NCBI GenBank assembly: GCA_964036195.1 | Contig: OZ038456.1 | Location: 7,440,001 to 7,504,000, forward strand | DNA: 64,000 bases | Source of the DNA: Sphaerolaimus hirsutus | Lineage: Eukaryota > Nematoda > Chromadorea > Monhysterida > Sphaerolaimidae | Direction of reading: 5' to 3' | In this document: positions 20,466 to 32,497 of the stretch, one piece after another | How the letters are laid out: each line of letters starts with the position of its first letter | Position numbering within the stretch: the stretch's first letter is position 1 | The notes under the pieces: model-generated | The model's input: the letters and a program-made list of their open reading frames with translations, nothing else | Database searches by the model: none | What the model was told of the DNA's origin: nothing | Made by a program: the position numbers and the translations under genes

Positions 20466-22025
20466 TAGTGATGGAAAAAGCGCCAGGACTTTGGCGCCAA
20501 GCGCCAAAAGCGCCATGGCGCTTTTTCGAACCCCAGCGCCGAGCGCTAATGGCGCCAGAGCAAAATGGCGCCAAGCGCCAAAAGCGCCATGGCGCTTTTC
20601 TAGACTACGGCGCCAAGCGCCAATGGCACCAGAGGATGTTAGCGCCAAGCGCCAATAGCGCCAGCGCCAAAAAATTTTTGCTTCTCATATATGCAGCCAT
20701 GTTAATGCACTGCTTTTAATTTGTTTTTGGCGTAAGATATAAGTCTACTCAAGTCACTTTTGTTATTTTTGTCTTGATATTTTACAGCTGGGTGTTTGGG
20801 CTAACTATAGCAAACCATCTGAAAAAAGTGCTATGATTTCTAGGTGTTTTTTAAAAATTACTTTTGGAATTCAGTAGTTTTTCCCCTAAAATAATTTTCA
20901 AATTTTCAAATGAAGTTTTCAATTTTTTTGAATACTTTCGATTTTTCTACTAGGATATTGCAGTTTCAGGTTTTGCTAGTCACTTTTGAACACATGATTT
21001 TGAGGTTTCAAATTTTGGATTGCCATTGTTGGAATGGCTTCAGAAAGTGATTCCACACCCTGTAAAATCAAGTGTCAAATGTCAAGAAGTAAATGTGATG
21101 TAAAATTTCAATTAAAATAAAAAAGAACTTTTTTTGATTGAACTTTTGACATTTTGCATGACACTTAACAAAGTTGTATTTACGAAATTTTGGATGATGT
21201 TTGTTACTTAACTTTACACTTTACAGGATCTTTTGACCCTGCTTAAACAAAACTGCAAGGAACGAGCTCAGTATAGTGATTGAGCTAAAACCTATGTGAA
21301 GAGTGTTACCAGTACGCTGAATACCGTATTTCCGCTGAATACCGTATTTCCGCCAATTACACCCACGGGGGTTTATTTTTTCAGAGTGAAAATTTTGAGA
21401 GAAAAACGTGAAAAATGCAACAATAACCACCATTTATAAGTTTTTACAGCCTTTTATAAGGATGAAGATTGTATAAACGATGTTCTAACATAACACAGTA
21501 AGTGTTTTGAATGTCTGTTATGCATTTCCCAGACCACAAACTCATAGTGCCCATTTTGAGGGTGGGGGTATTTCGAGGGGGGGGGGGGTATTTCGAGGAA
21601 ATACGGTAGTCACATAAAGCCTTACATAATTCAGATCAGATGGGACAAGTGTTGAATACCAATGCAATCACAGGACACTGTTTACAAAGTAATCAAGAAT
21701 AGGGTATGTTGATCCTGGAATACACTTACAGTAGCACATATACTTCTGTAAATTAAATTTAACAGGTCTTTCTGCATAGAAAAATAATGAATTTTTAGTA
21801 CTTCTTGGCGCTTTTTTGGCGCTTTTTAAAACACTAGCGCCAAGCGCCAATGGCGCCACGGCGTCATAGCGCCAAGCGCCAAAAGCGCCATGGCGCTTTT
21901 CCAAACCCCAGCGCCAAGCGCCAATGGCGCCACAGAAAAAAGGCGCCAAGCGCCAAAAGCGCCATGGCGCTTTTTGCGTTGGCGCTAGCGCCAGGCGCCA
22001 GCGCCATGGCGCTTTTCCATCACTA
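20466..22025. mobile_element. Nested hAT-like element, TAGTGATGG/GCGCC family
   Basis: It starts tagtgatggaaaaagcgcc and ends ggcgcttttccatcacta, with an exact 8-bp duplication gttgtggg (20458-20465 and 22026-22033). The arms are reiterated gcgccaagcgccaaaagcgcc. It is inserted inside the element at 19049-22812 and itself contains a TACCGTATT-family element (21322-21608). Confidence 0.88.
21322..21608. repeat. TACCGTATTTCC-family MITE nested in the third layer
   Basis: The left end taccgtatttccgctgaata is partly duplicated. The right end is ggtatttcgaggaaatacgg plus ta with a preceding G run. Innermost member of a three-layer nest. Confidence 0.75.
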
Positions 22026-22820
22026 GTTGTGGGCACCCCCAGAAAAAATGGCAGCCATATTGGGCTGCACGTTTCCCTGTGAGGTTGTTGTGAAAAACGA
22101 GGTACCTGGTTTCTCATTTATATGTGCCACGAGTTTATGTGCTTATTCATATTTCAAAAAAACATCGATATATTTACCCAACCGTTTTTTGCCTATTTTG
22201 TAAACATCCCATCAAATAAATATACCTACTGTGAAATCAATTATACCCTATACGTGATCTGATGAGCGAATCTAAAATTTTGTTGAATTTCAATCATTTT
22301 TATATTTTATAATTCTCTTACTTTTTTGCTCAAAATTTGTTGTCAGTTTATGACAGCGATAGTTTCATTCTCTGTACAGCAACGACTCCGATCAGTAGAC
22401 AATAGTGGCTATGGGCATTGTAGTGTATTAAATATTTTATCACTCAATTGTAATCATTGTAATTGCTTGATAAAAGTGATCGCCACATTATTCTGATCAT
22501 TTTAAGTGCTCAACCATCAAAATCGGTTGAAAATTTATGGATATATGCACTTCCGAAGGTGTGGCCACTGAGAAACTGCCCGATATTTACTTGGGAAATT
22601 CCAGCCCGGTGCGGTGCCTTTCGGTGCTAGCACCGGCAACCCGCCGGTGTCCTTCGGTGCCGGTGCCATTTTTTTCCGAATGGCACCGGTGCCGGTGCGG
22701 TGCGGTGCCATTTTCTGGCCGGTGCCCCAGGGTGCCAGGTGCCCTTTTCATGTGTTGGCAAAGGTGCCGGTGCGGTGCGGTGCCATTTTTCCCGGTGCCT
22801 TTAACATCACTAGTTAGAAC

Positions 22821-23284
22821 AGGGTTTGTACCATCTACATACCCACAAGTCTCGGCTCTTATACATGTTGGTTATTGTTGTTTTTTCTACGTCTACGTAC
22901 GTTACACACAACAAATAAGTACTGCGAGTTCAAGAAATTTCTGGCGAAAAGATAAACACCCTCAAAATACCCCCCCTCAAAATTTTCACTCTAAGAAAAT
23001 AAACCCCAGGGGGGGGGGTAACTCGAGGAAATACGGTTATCAATACCTAACAGGACTCTCATACACCCACCCGCATAATATAGCCAATAGGCAGAACGCT
23101 CATGCTCAAAGAAGTGCGCATTTTGTAGCGGGTGCACTCTGATTTGCACTTGTCCAGTGAGAGGGCGCCCGGCACCGACATGTTCGTTTGCGCAAAATTT
23201 ACGCATTTGAAGTGTTGCAAAGCAGTGCATGGAACGGCCGGACGATTTTCATCTGTGTGATGGCGGGGGGGGGGGGGTTGTGTT
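22821..23284. other. Gene-free stretch with a partial TACCGTATT-family copy
   Basis: 22926-23039 has the right end of the family (ctcgaggaaatacggt with C and G runs). A G run is at 23264-23277. No gene. Confidence 0.5.
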
Positions 23285-23709
23285 CAACGATGGCAAAAAC
23301 ACACATAATATTAAATATGGAAACTCATTGAGTTTCCGTGTTTTTGTTTGACACGGAAACTCAACAATTTTGAAAAATATGGAAACTCAAATGAGTTTTT
23401 TTGGAGAACACGGAAACATGGAAACACAGAAAATATAAAAATGTTTTTTTTTTTAGTTTTTTCAGGCACATGATTTGAATTGAATAATGTGAGTATGTGC
23501 ATACATAAGGTTTACCAAACAAACTCTTGTTTTTACAAAAAAAAAGTTGAGGTTTTACTAAAAAGCTTCAGTTTTTACAAATAAACACATAAATGAAACA
23601 CGAAAACTCAAGTTTTTTTTTTCATGAAAAAAACGCGAAACAAAGAAATTCATTTTTGAAAAACTCAAAATACGGAAAGTGTTTTTTTGTGTGAACATAC
23701 ACATCGTTG
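23285..23709. mobile_element. hAT-like element, CAACGATGG family
   Basis: caacgatggcaaaaacac ... acatcgttg with an exact 8-bp duplication gttgtgtt (23277-23284 and 23710-23717). It is filled with ggaaactcaatgagttt and cacggaaac words. Non-coding. Confidence 0.85.
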
Positions 23710-23717
23710 GTTGTGTT

Positions 23718-25758
23718 AGGTCGTTCCTGGGTTCTAGATTAGAGATGGCCAGTGTTGTTTACCATTTTCTTTAAGATGTTTTTTAAGAAGAAGCACAATC
23801 GTTTTTTTAAAGTAGGTCAAATTTTTAGTACTTATTCACCAGGTATTTTGCAATTTTTCACCTGCAAATTAACATTGGTTGTTTTTTTTGGTTTTGTTGT
23901 ACTTTTAGTCGTATCCAATTACACTTGCGTGCAGAATAGTTGGGACTGTGGGTGCTGCAGGATAATTATTGCCCAATTTTCAAAATGTTTAATGTGCACT
24001 ATGTTTGGATACCATTGGTGGGTACTGTCGGCTGCTGTGTACATGTGCCCGGGATGACCAGCCCCCAAGTTTGTATGTGCATATATTCTTAGTACAGTAT
24101 TACTCAACTTTATTCACTCAGTTTCTTTGTGTTTCAAAATAGTTGGGACATTTCTAGTTTTTGCCTATAGCTGCCTAGTATCATATTTTTAAACTGTATC
24201 CAATACCTACATTCATTTTTTAACAAAATTCTCAATCAGGCAACTGCCTGCCTGTGTTGCTGAGCTCTGTGAGCAGCGAGGAACATTCCAAGCATGAACA
24301 GCAAATGGTTATGCATGTGGCAATCCAAGATATCAAAATTTTTTTGTTGCATATGAATTCTGGCTGTCTAAAGTATATGATAGCATGCTCAAAAATTCGT
24401 TATGTTGGAAACTATATCAGTTATCTCAGCTTAAGGAATTTAGACACCACTGATAAGTTTCAAGTGCTTTAACTTTTGATTGGAAAGAGATATTTAACTC
24501 ATTTTTGTTTTATGTTAATTATTGATGTCCAATGTATATGAAAACATGTTCAAAAGATTATTTTTCGTGTTTAAAAACGGGGTCAAATCAGCATACGGAA
24601 TTTAGACATTACTAATCCGACAACAAAAATGGTATTTTCGGGTTTTGCCGATCATTTTAAGTGTTGAACAAGCCAAATCGGCCAGGAAATGGCCATTTTT
24701 GTATTTTTATCAAACACCTTTTTACAGACCCCCCTTATCTTGGGCATGGTGAATTATTTGAGCAAACGAAAATTTTCAGTCATAGCTCCGACCTCAAACC
24801 CCAACATACTCGAACAGCATCAAAATTTGGCAAGGTTCAATGGAGAGGGAAGCAACAAAAGTTTGATGGACCCACAACACAACACAACCCCCCATTTCTC
24901 TTTGGTGAAAAGTCCCAACTTTTCTGCACGGTAGTGTATTGGGCTATCGGGAAAGCTTTTACCGTTTCCATGCCATCTGTCATAGGATCACCTTGAACGA
25001 TCCTAGATAGGTTTTAGCCGGGTTATATATAGGAGCCATCATCGCCGTATATATAACCGTATATATGCAACAGAATCAGTCGCCGCATCAATGATGCAGT
25101 AAAAAAATGGGTGTGTGGATACGCGGTGAAGCGTCGTGAAGTGACTTCATGCCGACGCTTCCCGACACTTTACGCAGCACGCTAGCGCTTCCACATCACG
25201 AATATCCGCATGCTTCTTACTATGGCGTTGGCACTTCAAAGTATAGAATAGTGAAGCGTGTGGAAGTACCAGTGTTGTGAAGTGTCCTCACAACAGGTGT
25301 TCAGTATGTGGGGGCAGGGGGGGGGGTTACCCACCCCCCAACACTCTAGCTATATAAACCCCCCTATGGGGGGGGGGGTTAAATCCATCCCCGCGCCGCC
25401 CAGCTATCTATCTATCCCGAGGCAAACTTTTGTTGCTATGTATCCCTCCGGAGGAGCGATTTACTATGTATCTATATTTATGAAGCCTCAGAGGGATCCA
25501 AATCCACCAAATCCCTGCTCCTTTTTGAATGCGCGTAAAGCGCGCTGTGAAGCTATGTGAAGTGTGCGGAAGACACTTCAGCGGAAATTTCGTGATGCTG
25601 GTGGAAGCGTGTGGAAGCGCGCCGCTTCACGCGCATCCAGCCCGCTTCCGCACGCATCACGAACACATTTTTTGCTGTGTGATGCATTTGGAGAGGGGAC
25701 TGTAACTGATCCAACTGTCGGGAATTGGTACTCTCGTTTCCGTTCTAGCGACAGAGTT
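23718..25758. other. Gene-free stretch, mostly old repeats
   Basis: No supported gene. 25090-25690 carries the gtgaagcg/ggaagcgtgtgg repeat family (gcacgctagcgcttccacat, ggaaatttcgtgatgctggt) with G and C runs near 25315-25375. The rest is A+T rich without recognisable structure. Confidence 0.45.
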
Positions 25759-26870
25759 TAACGATGGCAAAAAAAAAATTCGAAAATTCGAAAATATTTT
25801 TGAATTTTCGAATTTTTTCGGAATTCTCGAATTTTTATTCTACCACTGGAAAAAACACTTAAAAATCGATTTTTTTTGAAAAAATTCGAAAATTCATAAA
25901 TTCAAAAATAGTTTTCGAATTTTTCAGGAAATAAAAGGAAATAAAACACATTCTTAGGTTCATGTGCTGAATTGATCGATAATTGATACGCGGTGCGTCT
26001 GGAAAAGTCTATCGAAACAGAAAAAAACGTCAATGAACGTTGAAATGTTATCCATGGCGGACACAGCGCTGGAATCGGGGAAGGCATTTTAGGGAGTGGG
26101 GCCACCAGACTTTGTGTCGCCACATTCTGTTGCACTCAACCAAATTGTTTCGTTTCCTTGAATCGTCCCCCAGTCCCAAGAAGGGGGGGGTGTCTATTTA
26201 TAAAAACGTGTTGATTTTACATGGCAGATCTGGCTAGTTGACTTTGAAGCTTAATAACTCGGTCATTTCTTGGCCGATTTGGACCGTTAAATACTTAAAA
26301 TGATCTGCAGAACGTGTAGATTCCATTTTTGCGGTTAGATTAGTGATGTATAAATTAATTATACAATTTGACCCAGTATTTCAATGTGTAAAAAATTTTT
26401 TTCTGAACATGCCATCATATACTTAATATAAATACTGTATATCCTTGAATAAGTTATTCATTGGGGGGGGGGGGTTATTTGTTGTCAGTGATTTTTGAGG
26501 GGACTTATTCGAGGGTGAGTTATTTGAGGCGGACTTATTGAAGGATTTATGGTAAATATATAGATAAAAATGTACATTGAGCCAGTCACATTGAGCAATG
26601 TGCAGGAAACCACCAAGCACTCATAACTATTTCAACATAACTACCTACCTACTTAACAGCTCAAAGCTCTTAATTCAATATTTTTTGCAAAAAATTTGAA
26701 AAGTGTGTAAAAAAATTCGAAAATTACCCAAAAAATTCGAAAATTGCTCAAAAAGATTTGAAAATTAAATTTGAAAATTAATTTGAGGAAAAATTCAAAA
26801 ATTTGAAAATTCATTTTGGAAAAAACACCTAAAAATTTTAATACTTTTTGCGGAGGGTTTGCCATCGTTA
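25759..26870. mobile_element. hAT-like element, TAACGATGGCAAA family
   Basis: taacgatggcaaaaaa ... ggtttgccatcgtta with an exact 8-bp duplication acagagtt (25751-25758 and 26871-26878). The arms reiterate aattcgaaaattcgaaaa. The middle (25930-26660) is unique sequence including a G-run segment near 26465. Confidence 0.88.
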
Positions 26871-26888
26871 ACAGAGTTTGATGACAAA

Positions 26889-27118
26889 GAACAGTTCTGG
26901 TGCCAGTTCCGCAAAATGAGAAGTGAGAAGTGAAATGGCAAAGGCGAAGTGAAATGGCAAGTGAATGGGCAGATGAAATGGCATAAGCAAACAGAAATTA
27001 CTTTTTATTTTTTTTACTTCGCTTTTGCCAATTCACTTGCCGTTTCACTTGGCCATTGCGCTCTCGCTTCGCCTTTGCCAGTTCACTTCTCACTTCTCAT
27101 TTTGCGGAACTGGCACCT
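26889..27118. repeat. Foldback MITE, ttccgcaa family
   Basis: ctggtgccagttccgcaaaa ... ttttgcggaactggcacctg. Both arms consist of gaagtgaaatggcaa and its complement. CTGG stands on both sides. Same ends as the elements at 5413 and 51967. Confidence 0.8.
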
Positions 27119-27500
27119 GGACGCCACTCTGAAGTGGACGATTAGCAGCTGCGCCAGCTTGTAGACGCCAACCCCCGACAAATACGCGTGGACTTGCAGA
27201 AATCCTCGGGCTCCACCGTGGCACTGTTGCCGATCATATGCATGCAATGGGAAAGGCGTGCACGATGTCGCAATCGGTACCCCGTGACCTGCCAGATTTT
27301 GACTATCAGCCATGGGTAGAGGCTGGCGCAAATTTGCTCTCATTCCGGTGCACAACTGCCTGGCTGAACACGATTGTGACGGGTGATGTAAAAAAGGTGT
27401 CTTTATGTCAATGTAAAGCATCGTGGATCGTGGTCGATGCCGATTCTGAGCCAGAAACTCAGCCGAAGGTGAGCTCGTGTCATGAATTTTCACCCGACTA
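27119..27500 (+). pseudogene. Decayed mariner (Tc1/mariner) transposase
   Basis: In one frame from about 27190: LAEILGLHRGTVADHMHAMG has the helix-turn-helix and HAMGK pattern of mariner transposases. Then VPRDL follows, and after a deletion WLNTIVTGD with the first catalytic Asp, then SWIVVDADSEPETQPK. Upstream, LRQLVDANPRQ lies in another frame after a stop, so at least one frameshift separates the halves. The DDE residues after the first Asp are not seen. The flanking foldback at 26889-27118 abuts its 5' side. It is a relic, not a host gene. Confidence 0.65.
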
Positions 27501-28077
27501 CTTTTTACTCAACCAATTTCTATTATGGCACGATGCCAAGTTTTACCGGTCTCACACCTGCACTTTGGATGAGGGTCAAAGTAAGGCAACGGAAAATCGA
27601 CTACCGATTAAATCGCAGCGCACAATGGTGAATCCACCGGAGTGAATTCACAGGTGTACGCTACGTCAATTTTGTTAGCAATTAGCGAATAGCGTTTTTA
27701 TCAACGCACGAGAAATTAGTTGAATGTCTAATTTACACCAAGGGGTCCGAAGTTTTTTTAGAAGAGTTTTTATTTTAGGTGATTTTTAGAATCAGAATTC
27801 ACACATTCAAAGTAGAGCACAGGGAACAACTGAGAGCGAGTTTCTAACCAGCGGCACAAAACTTCAAAACTTCAAAACACAACAAAACGAAAAACTCCAA
27901 AAAAAACGAAGCAATCCGACTGAATTGACCCCTACTCTAAATTACGGTATGCTTTTATACGCAACAACATAAGCCAAGTCCAGACAGCACTTCCACATAC
28001 CACGAGAAGCACGCTTACAGCCGATTTGACGGACACACAGAATTTTAAAACGGGCATACCTAAAATTATTCACGGCG
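27501..28077. other. No recognisable feature
   Basis: The mariner frame stays open to 27645 but resembles nothing I know after 27470. No repeat family from the rest of the window is visible here. Confidence 0.35.
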
Positions 28078-28467
28078 TCAGTTTACAGAGGATATGTCGA
28101 TCAAGGCACACAAAAACACAAAGAATTTACACGGGATGGATGGGAACGGGAACGAAAATAGAAAATGAACGAATGCGAAAAGAATGGAGAGAAAAGGAAA
28201 AACACGGGAAATACTGTAAAAACAAGTTTTAGCGCGAAAAAATGGCGGGCGATTCAAAAATAATTCAGCAAACTCTACCGAAAATCCAAAACCACCACCA
28301 CAAACGGGAAAACACACGGCGATAAGCGACACAAATAGACAAGCGAACAATAGTCCCATTAGCAAAAAGAGCACATAGTAAACGAACACAACGTTGATAT
28401 CCAAAACGTAAGACGCGCACGTGTTATTAATGCACAATGACAAAATATCGAAAGGGGGATAATCCAT
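28078..28467 (-). CDS. Possible small membrane-protein exon
   Basis: This 129-codon frame starts ATG (MDYPPFDILSLCINNTC), with one sequon and a strong hydrophobic segment (VFVYYVLFLLMGLLFACLFV). It continues Phe-rich to a stop. It lies in one of the few stretches free of the known repeats (27.6-30.1 kb), which is the main reason to list it. No homologue recognised; the second half may be intron. Confidence 0.25.
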   Translation of the reverse strand: MDYPPFDILSLCINNTCASYVLDINVVFVYYVLFLLMGLLFACLFVSLIAVCFPVCGGGFGFSVEFAELFLNRPPFFRAKTCFYSISRVFPFLSILFAFVHFLFSFPFPSIPCKFFVFLCALIDISSVN

Positions 28468-30155
28468 GATAAGATTAGGATACCGGTAAGGCGAATGAAT
28501 TAACTTTCACACTGACTGTCAAGGAAAAATTAAAATTACGGTACCGTTTTAAAGACACACAGTGGAAATTCCACTAAATTGATAAACTACACACTCAAAT
28601 CAAATCACCTTTACACTTATCAAAATACTTGGAGAAAACGAGAAAAATTGAGTGGCTTATTATTTCATCTCTTTGTATAATAAAGATCAATCACGAAATT
28701 TGCATAAATTCCTAAATATCCAAATGTCAAGTTATCAGTTTAGGAAAAGGAAATACTCAAAGCGATCTAGGATTAGGTAGATAAAAAATAGTAAAGTTGC
28801 AAAACTAAAATATCAGATAAAAATTAACATAGTCGAGTTTTACCTATCTTCTACCAATTATAAAGTCAGAATAAATGTGGAATCGGTAAGACACAAAATA
28901 CAAATGATTGGCAACATGAAACTTGACAAATTCAACCTTTTTACTTAATCGAAACTCAAATGCATGTTCAGATCGCATGATTTTTAATCGAACCCGAACG
29001 GAATAAATTCAGGCAAAAACTTAAGTGAATCCACTGCCACATGCTGAAACGCAACAGCCACTGACTACCGAAGACACTTGTCTTTATAAAATAACCACTT
29101 TCGCTGCTACCACTCACTCTGCTACCAGAGTTGTAATTAATTAACCATGACTTTTAGTCCCATACGCACTGCACAAAAACCACACCCCGAAACAACCGAA
29201 CTTTTCAATCTAATCAAAAATGAGCACACTTGTCACTGTATGGGTGCTTGTTTCGATGAGATCGGCGGACTGGGCTGCTCTCACAGCAAGCCAAGGGAGT
29301 AGGCATTTAAACATGAAGTCATGTTTGTCGAGTTAGACTCAATTCTTTTAATTACCTCTCATCTCAACACCAATCATCACCGCACCACTATATTTCAGTG
29401 TACTCTGTAAAATCGTTCTGAAATCAACTCAACTTTTTGAGCTTTTTGTCTCTCAATCGGAAATGCAGGAATGTACAGTGCATACTAGACCAACAGCCAC
29501 GGCTTTTACCTCCAACATTGCAGCGAAAGTCAACCACTAACTTATGTGTCCTCAGTCGTCACCGACCATTCACGCACTACGACATGTGACAACTGTGTCA
29601 CTCCTTTTTCTAATTAAAGAAAGAATACTAATAAATTTATGCGATCTAAACTGCATGTAGAATTGTTCGTTTTAGCTAACTTGACACAAATTTGTTGCCA
29701 CCTCACTTGTCAAAATTTTCCACATTAAAATTACTTCCTAAAAGGTAAAAATAAAACTTAAAAAAACACCTATTTACATCACAACGTCAACTTTCCTCAA
29801 TACCTCCAATCCTTTCCTTGGCCAAATGGACACACAAAACACAAGTGGGGCACCGGAAAAACGGAAATATATGTTGCACTGCCAACGTAGCGTAGCACCA
29901 TCGTGAAAATGTTAACGCCACGTTCGCCCACTGAATCGCCCAAAACCAACGTTGAAGTAGAACTGAAATGTTTAGTTATTGTAAGCTCGGAAGTGTAAAC
30001 AAACATCAACATGAATTCATTAGATGAATGGTATATACATTTTAGTTTAAATTTTTTAGAATTTCAAAATTTTTGGACACCCACTTTTACTCACACTCGC
30101 ACCCCCGCGAAGGCATCATATACTGAGAGCTGATACCACCGAACGGAAGCGTGAC
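28468..30155. other. Repeat-poor gene-free stretch
   Basis: This interval lacks the MITE families that crowd the rest of the window. It may be intron or regulatory DNA of the minus-strand genes. An open minus frame at 29797-30012 looked unlike any protein I know. Confidence 0.35.
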
Positions 30156-30358
30156 TAACGATGGCAAACCCTCTGAAAAAAAGTATTTAAATTTTTAAGT
30201 GTTTTATCTAAAATGAATTTTCGAATTTTCGAATTTTTCCCCCAAAAAATCGATATTTAAGTGTTTTTTCAGGGGTGGAATAAAAATTCGAAAATTCCAA
30301 AAAAATTCAAAAATTCGAAAATGTTTTCGAATTTTCGAATCTTTTTTTGCCATCGTTA
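30156..30358. mobile_element. Short hAT-like MITE, TAACGATGGCAAA family
   Basis: taacgatggcaaaccctc ... ttttttgccatcgtta with an exact 8-bp duplication agcgtgac (30148-30155 and 30359-30366). At 203 bp, it is almost entirely terminal arms. Confidence 0.9.
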
Positions 30359-30693
30359 AGCGTGACAGCCGACCGCTACTGTAGCAGATCGAAAATTTGG
30401 CTGCCAACATCAGGCGGACGAAAAAAACTTTCCCAACAGACGAATATGCAGCTTTGATACGTTAGTGTCATATATAATATGAACTGAATTTTGTATAACT
30501 AAGCCATCCCGTATAAACCCTCTGTTACTGTTGTTGTTATCTACCCCTTAAGCCCCTCTTCTAAATATAGTAGAACCAGGTAACACCGGAAAAATACACA
30601 GGTCATTAGGGAATTTGAAGGTTTTAATGCTGTTATAAAATTATTGGTATTTTCGAAAAAAAATAAAGAAAAGGGTGGGGTGTTAACAGTTAC

Positions 30694-30834
30694 ATTTGCA
30701 GGTTTCCTTGAGCACATCGCCATTGTCAGCATGGTTGCATGCCACTGGTGAATTATATGCATCGCAGTTACACTTTTCCCTGATATACGCCCACTTTGCG
30801 TCCATGATGCACTTGTCACTACTGTAGCGTCCGT
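30694..30834 (-). CDS. DEG/ENaC gene B, exon 9 of those seen (Cys-rich ectodomain)
   Basis: On the minus strand tatcatcgcag opens a frame reading GRYSSDKCIMDAKWAYIREK then CNCDAYNSPVACNHADNG and ending at a gtaact donor. The Y....C...C / C.C spacing is that of the DEG/ENaC Cys-rich ectodomain. Its two leading bases complete the codon begun by the exon at 31703. The family would continue with a PC..Y region and a second transmembrane helix; I could not find those exons below this point. Confidence 0.75.
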
Positions 30835-30971
30835 CTGCGATGATATTGTGTATGTTTTATTGCAAGTGAGTATGTTATTCAGAGAATGTCATATTAACAT
30901 CAGGGTGGTGAAAGGATGTTATTATTTTTCTTTTTTCTCATTTCACTTTATATTTACTCCCTTGTATGCAG

Positions 30972-31484
30972 CAGAGTTGTTAAAAGTACCAAACTTTTTG
31001 CAAAGTATACGTAAACGTAAGGTATTTATTTTTTACTCACCCCTTGAGTACAGAAAATGTAAAGTAAATTTTTTTACTTTTACTCATGAGTAAACTTGAG
31101 TAAACGTACTTTTCCCTGCAGAAAACGTAAACGTGAGTACTTTTGAGAAATGTCGTCAAAATTTTCGATAAATGTTGCACAAAAGCAGTCATTTTCATAA
31201 CGTTTTGCCTATTTTACGTGATTTTTGACTATTTTTTTGGTTATATAGCCATTTTCGACTAGTTTCCCATATTTTTAGCTCGTTTTCTCCCATTTTTCCC
31301 TTCTATGCCTTTAAAAACCTATATAAAAGACGATCTAAAGTAGTTTTTCTGTACTCGAGTACTTTCAAAAAGTATACGTAAAAGCGAGTACCAGAACTTT
31401 TTTCGGAGGAAACGTAAACGTATGTACTCTGTACTCGAGTATACGTATTTATCGAGTAAAAGTAAATACGTTTTAACATTTATG
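30972..31484. mobile_element. hAT-like element, CAGAGTTGTTAAAA family
   Basis: cagagttgttaaaagtacc ... aaatacgttttaacatttat plus g, with an exact 8-bp duplication gtatgcag (30964-30971 and 31485-31492). It is filled with gtaaacgtaaagtattt and actcgagtac words. It lies in an intron of gene B. Relatives lie at 32.53, 44.4, 53.73 and 57.40 kb. Confidence 0.82.
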
Positions 31485-31702
31485 GTATGCAGCTCATTTG
31501 CCTGATCCAATTGATTATTTATGCTAATGGTGTTGCAAATCTATACAATTCATTTAGCGACCTGACACTTAAAGTGTGACCGCTATTCAATACAAACAAT
31601 ACAGTTACAGTTTGAAAATGGCCACCCATATTTGCATTATAACTTCAATAGTACAACCTTCAAAAGTATAGTAATCATTTATTACAACTTTTGTGAACTT
31701 AC

Positions 31703-31778
31703 TGAGAACGGTGTAGTATTCGATGCCTTCCGCAAAGTCGATGCACGTGCCTCCGTCACGTTCATGGATTCTTTGGCG
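31703..31778 (-). CDS. DEG/ENaC gene B, exon 8 of those seen
   Basis: Between ccccttgcag and the perfect donor gtaagt is a 76-nt exon, phase 0 in and 1 out: QRIHERDGGTCIDFAEGIEY. The family has a conserved Cys shortly after the palm strand encoded by the previous exon, which the TCID Cys would be. Confidence 0.78.
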
Positions 31779-32318
31779 CTGCAAGGGGGAGTTATTCAAT
31801 GAATTTACTCAAAAAAGCACTATGGTTGATGGATACATATTTGCTATTTTTATTTACCAATATTTGTTACATTAACAATTTTGAGTGAACTAAAAAGCTA
31901 CTAAAAACATAAACCAACTAAAATTCTTAACCACATTGGACTTCAATTTCAACTGTGAGTTTTATAATAAATGTGTTAAATTTGCAGCCTTGACCCAATG
32001 ACGCATTCAAATCTGGAGTTCTAAACCCCAACCACATTTAATTTCTTTAAAGTCACTAAGTAGTGTACAAGCATATTATACTCAACAGACATCACACTTA
32101 GTATGGAAACCTACCATAACCCATCTGAATAATCAACCAAAAATTATACAGCTTTTCATTATAATATATAGTTTTAATTATGGAATAATTAATTATGGAA
32201 TTTATCACACGATTTTAATCATTAAATGATGGTAGGATTCTGCATGTACTTTGCGGTCCACTGAGTATACCTTGACACTGCAATGAATAAATCTATACAA
32301 AGATGTCCAACTGACCAC
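31779..32318. other. Intron of gene B
   Basis: A+T-rich intron between two well-supported exons. No repeat recognised. Confidence 0.6.
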
Positions 32319-32497
32319 CTGTCGACTCAGCGCCACCTGATTCAGCATGCCAACTGGCAGTTCAAATGACATCCCATCCACTACTGCTATATCACTCTGG
32401 TTGTGCACAATCACTTTGAGCCCATACGTTGTGCTCGAGCCAGGGATTTGCTCATAGGCTTCCAGATTTAATAGCATCTGTAAACTAGATTCAGGAC
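32319..32497 (-). CDS. DEG/ENaC gene B, exon 7 of those seen (palm/beta-ball)
   Basis: Between cttccgtcacag and a gtggtc donor, 179 nt read PESSLQMLLNLEAYEQIPGS, then TYGLKVIVHNQSDIAVVDGM and FELPVGMLNQVALSRQ. GL.V.IH followed by a small loop and a P.G...V.L strand is a hallmark of the DEG/ENaC ectodomain. The first two bases complete the GG/T codon begun by the exon at 33309. Confidence 0.85.

Larger units (their letters stand above)
19049..22812. mobile_element. Large hAT-like element, TAGTGATG/GTGCC family
   Basis: The left end tagtgatgtaaaggcaccgg and the right end cccggtgcctttaacatcac plus ta are inverted repeats. An exact 8-bp duplication gttagaac lies at 19041-19048 and 22813-22820. 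The arms (19060-19285 and 22600-22810) reiterate ggtgccggtgcggtgcggtg words. At 3.76 kb it is long enough for a decayed autonomous copy, but no transposase is readable. Another element is nested at 20466-22025. Confidence 0.85.

Noticed and set aside
27238-27645. 135-codon ORF as a host gene
   Set aside because: The first two thirds match the mariner transposase pattern with a frameshift upstream, so it is a relic.
29797-30012. Next exon of the DEG/ENaC gene
   Set aside because: There is an acceptor-like site, but no frame shows the PC..Y or second-transmembrane pattern.
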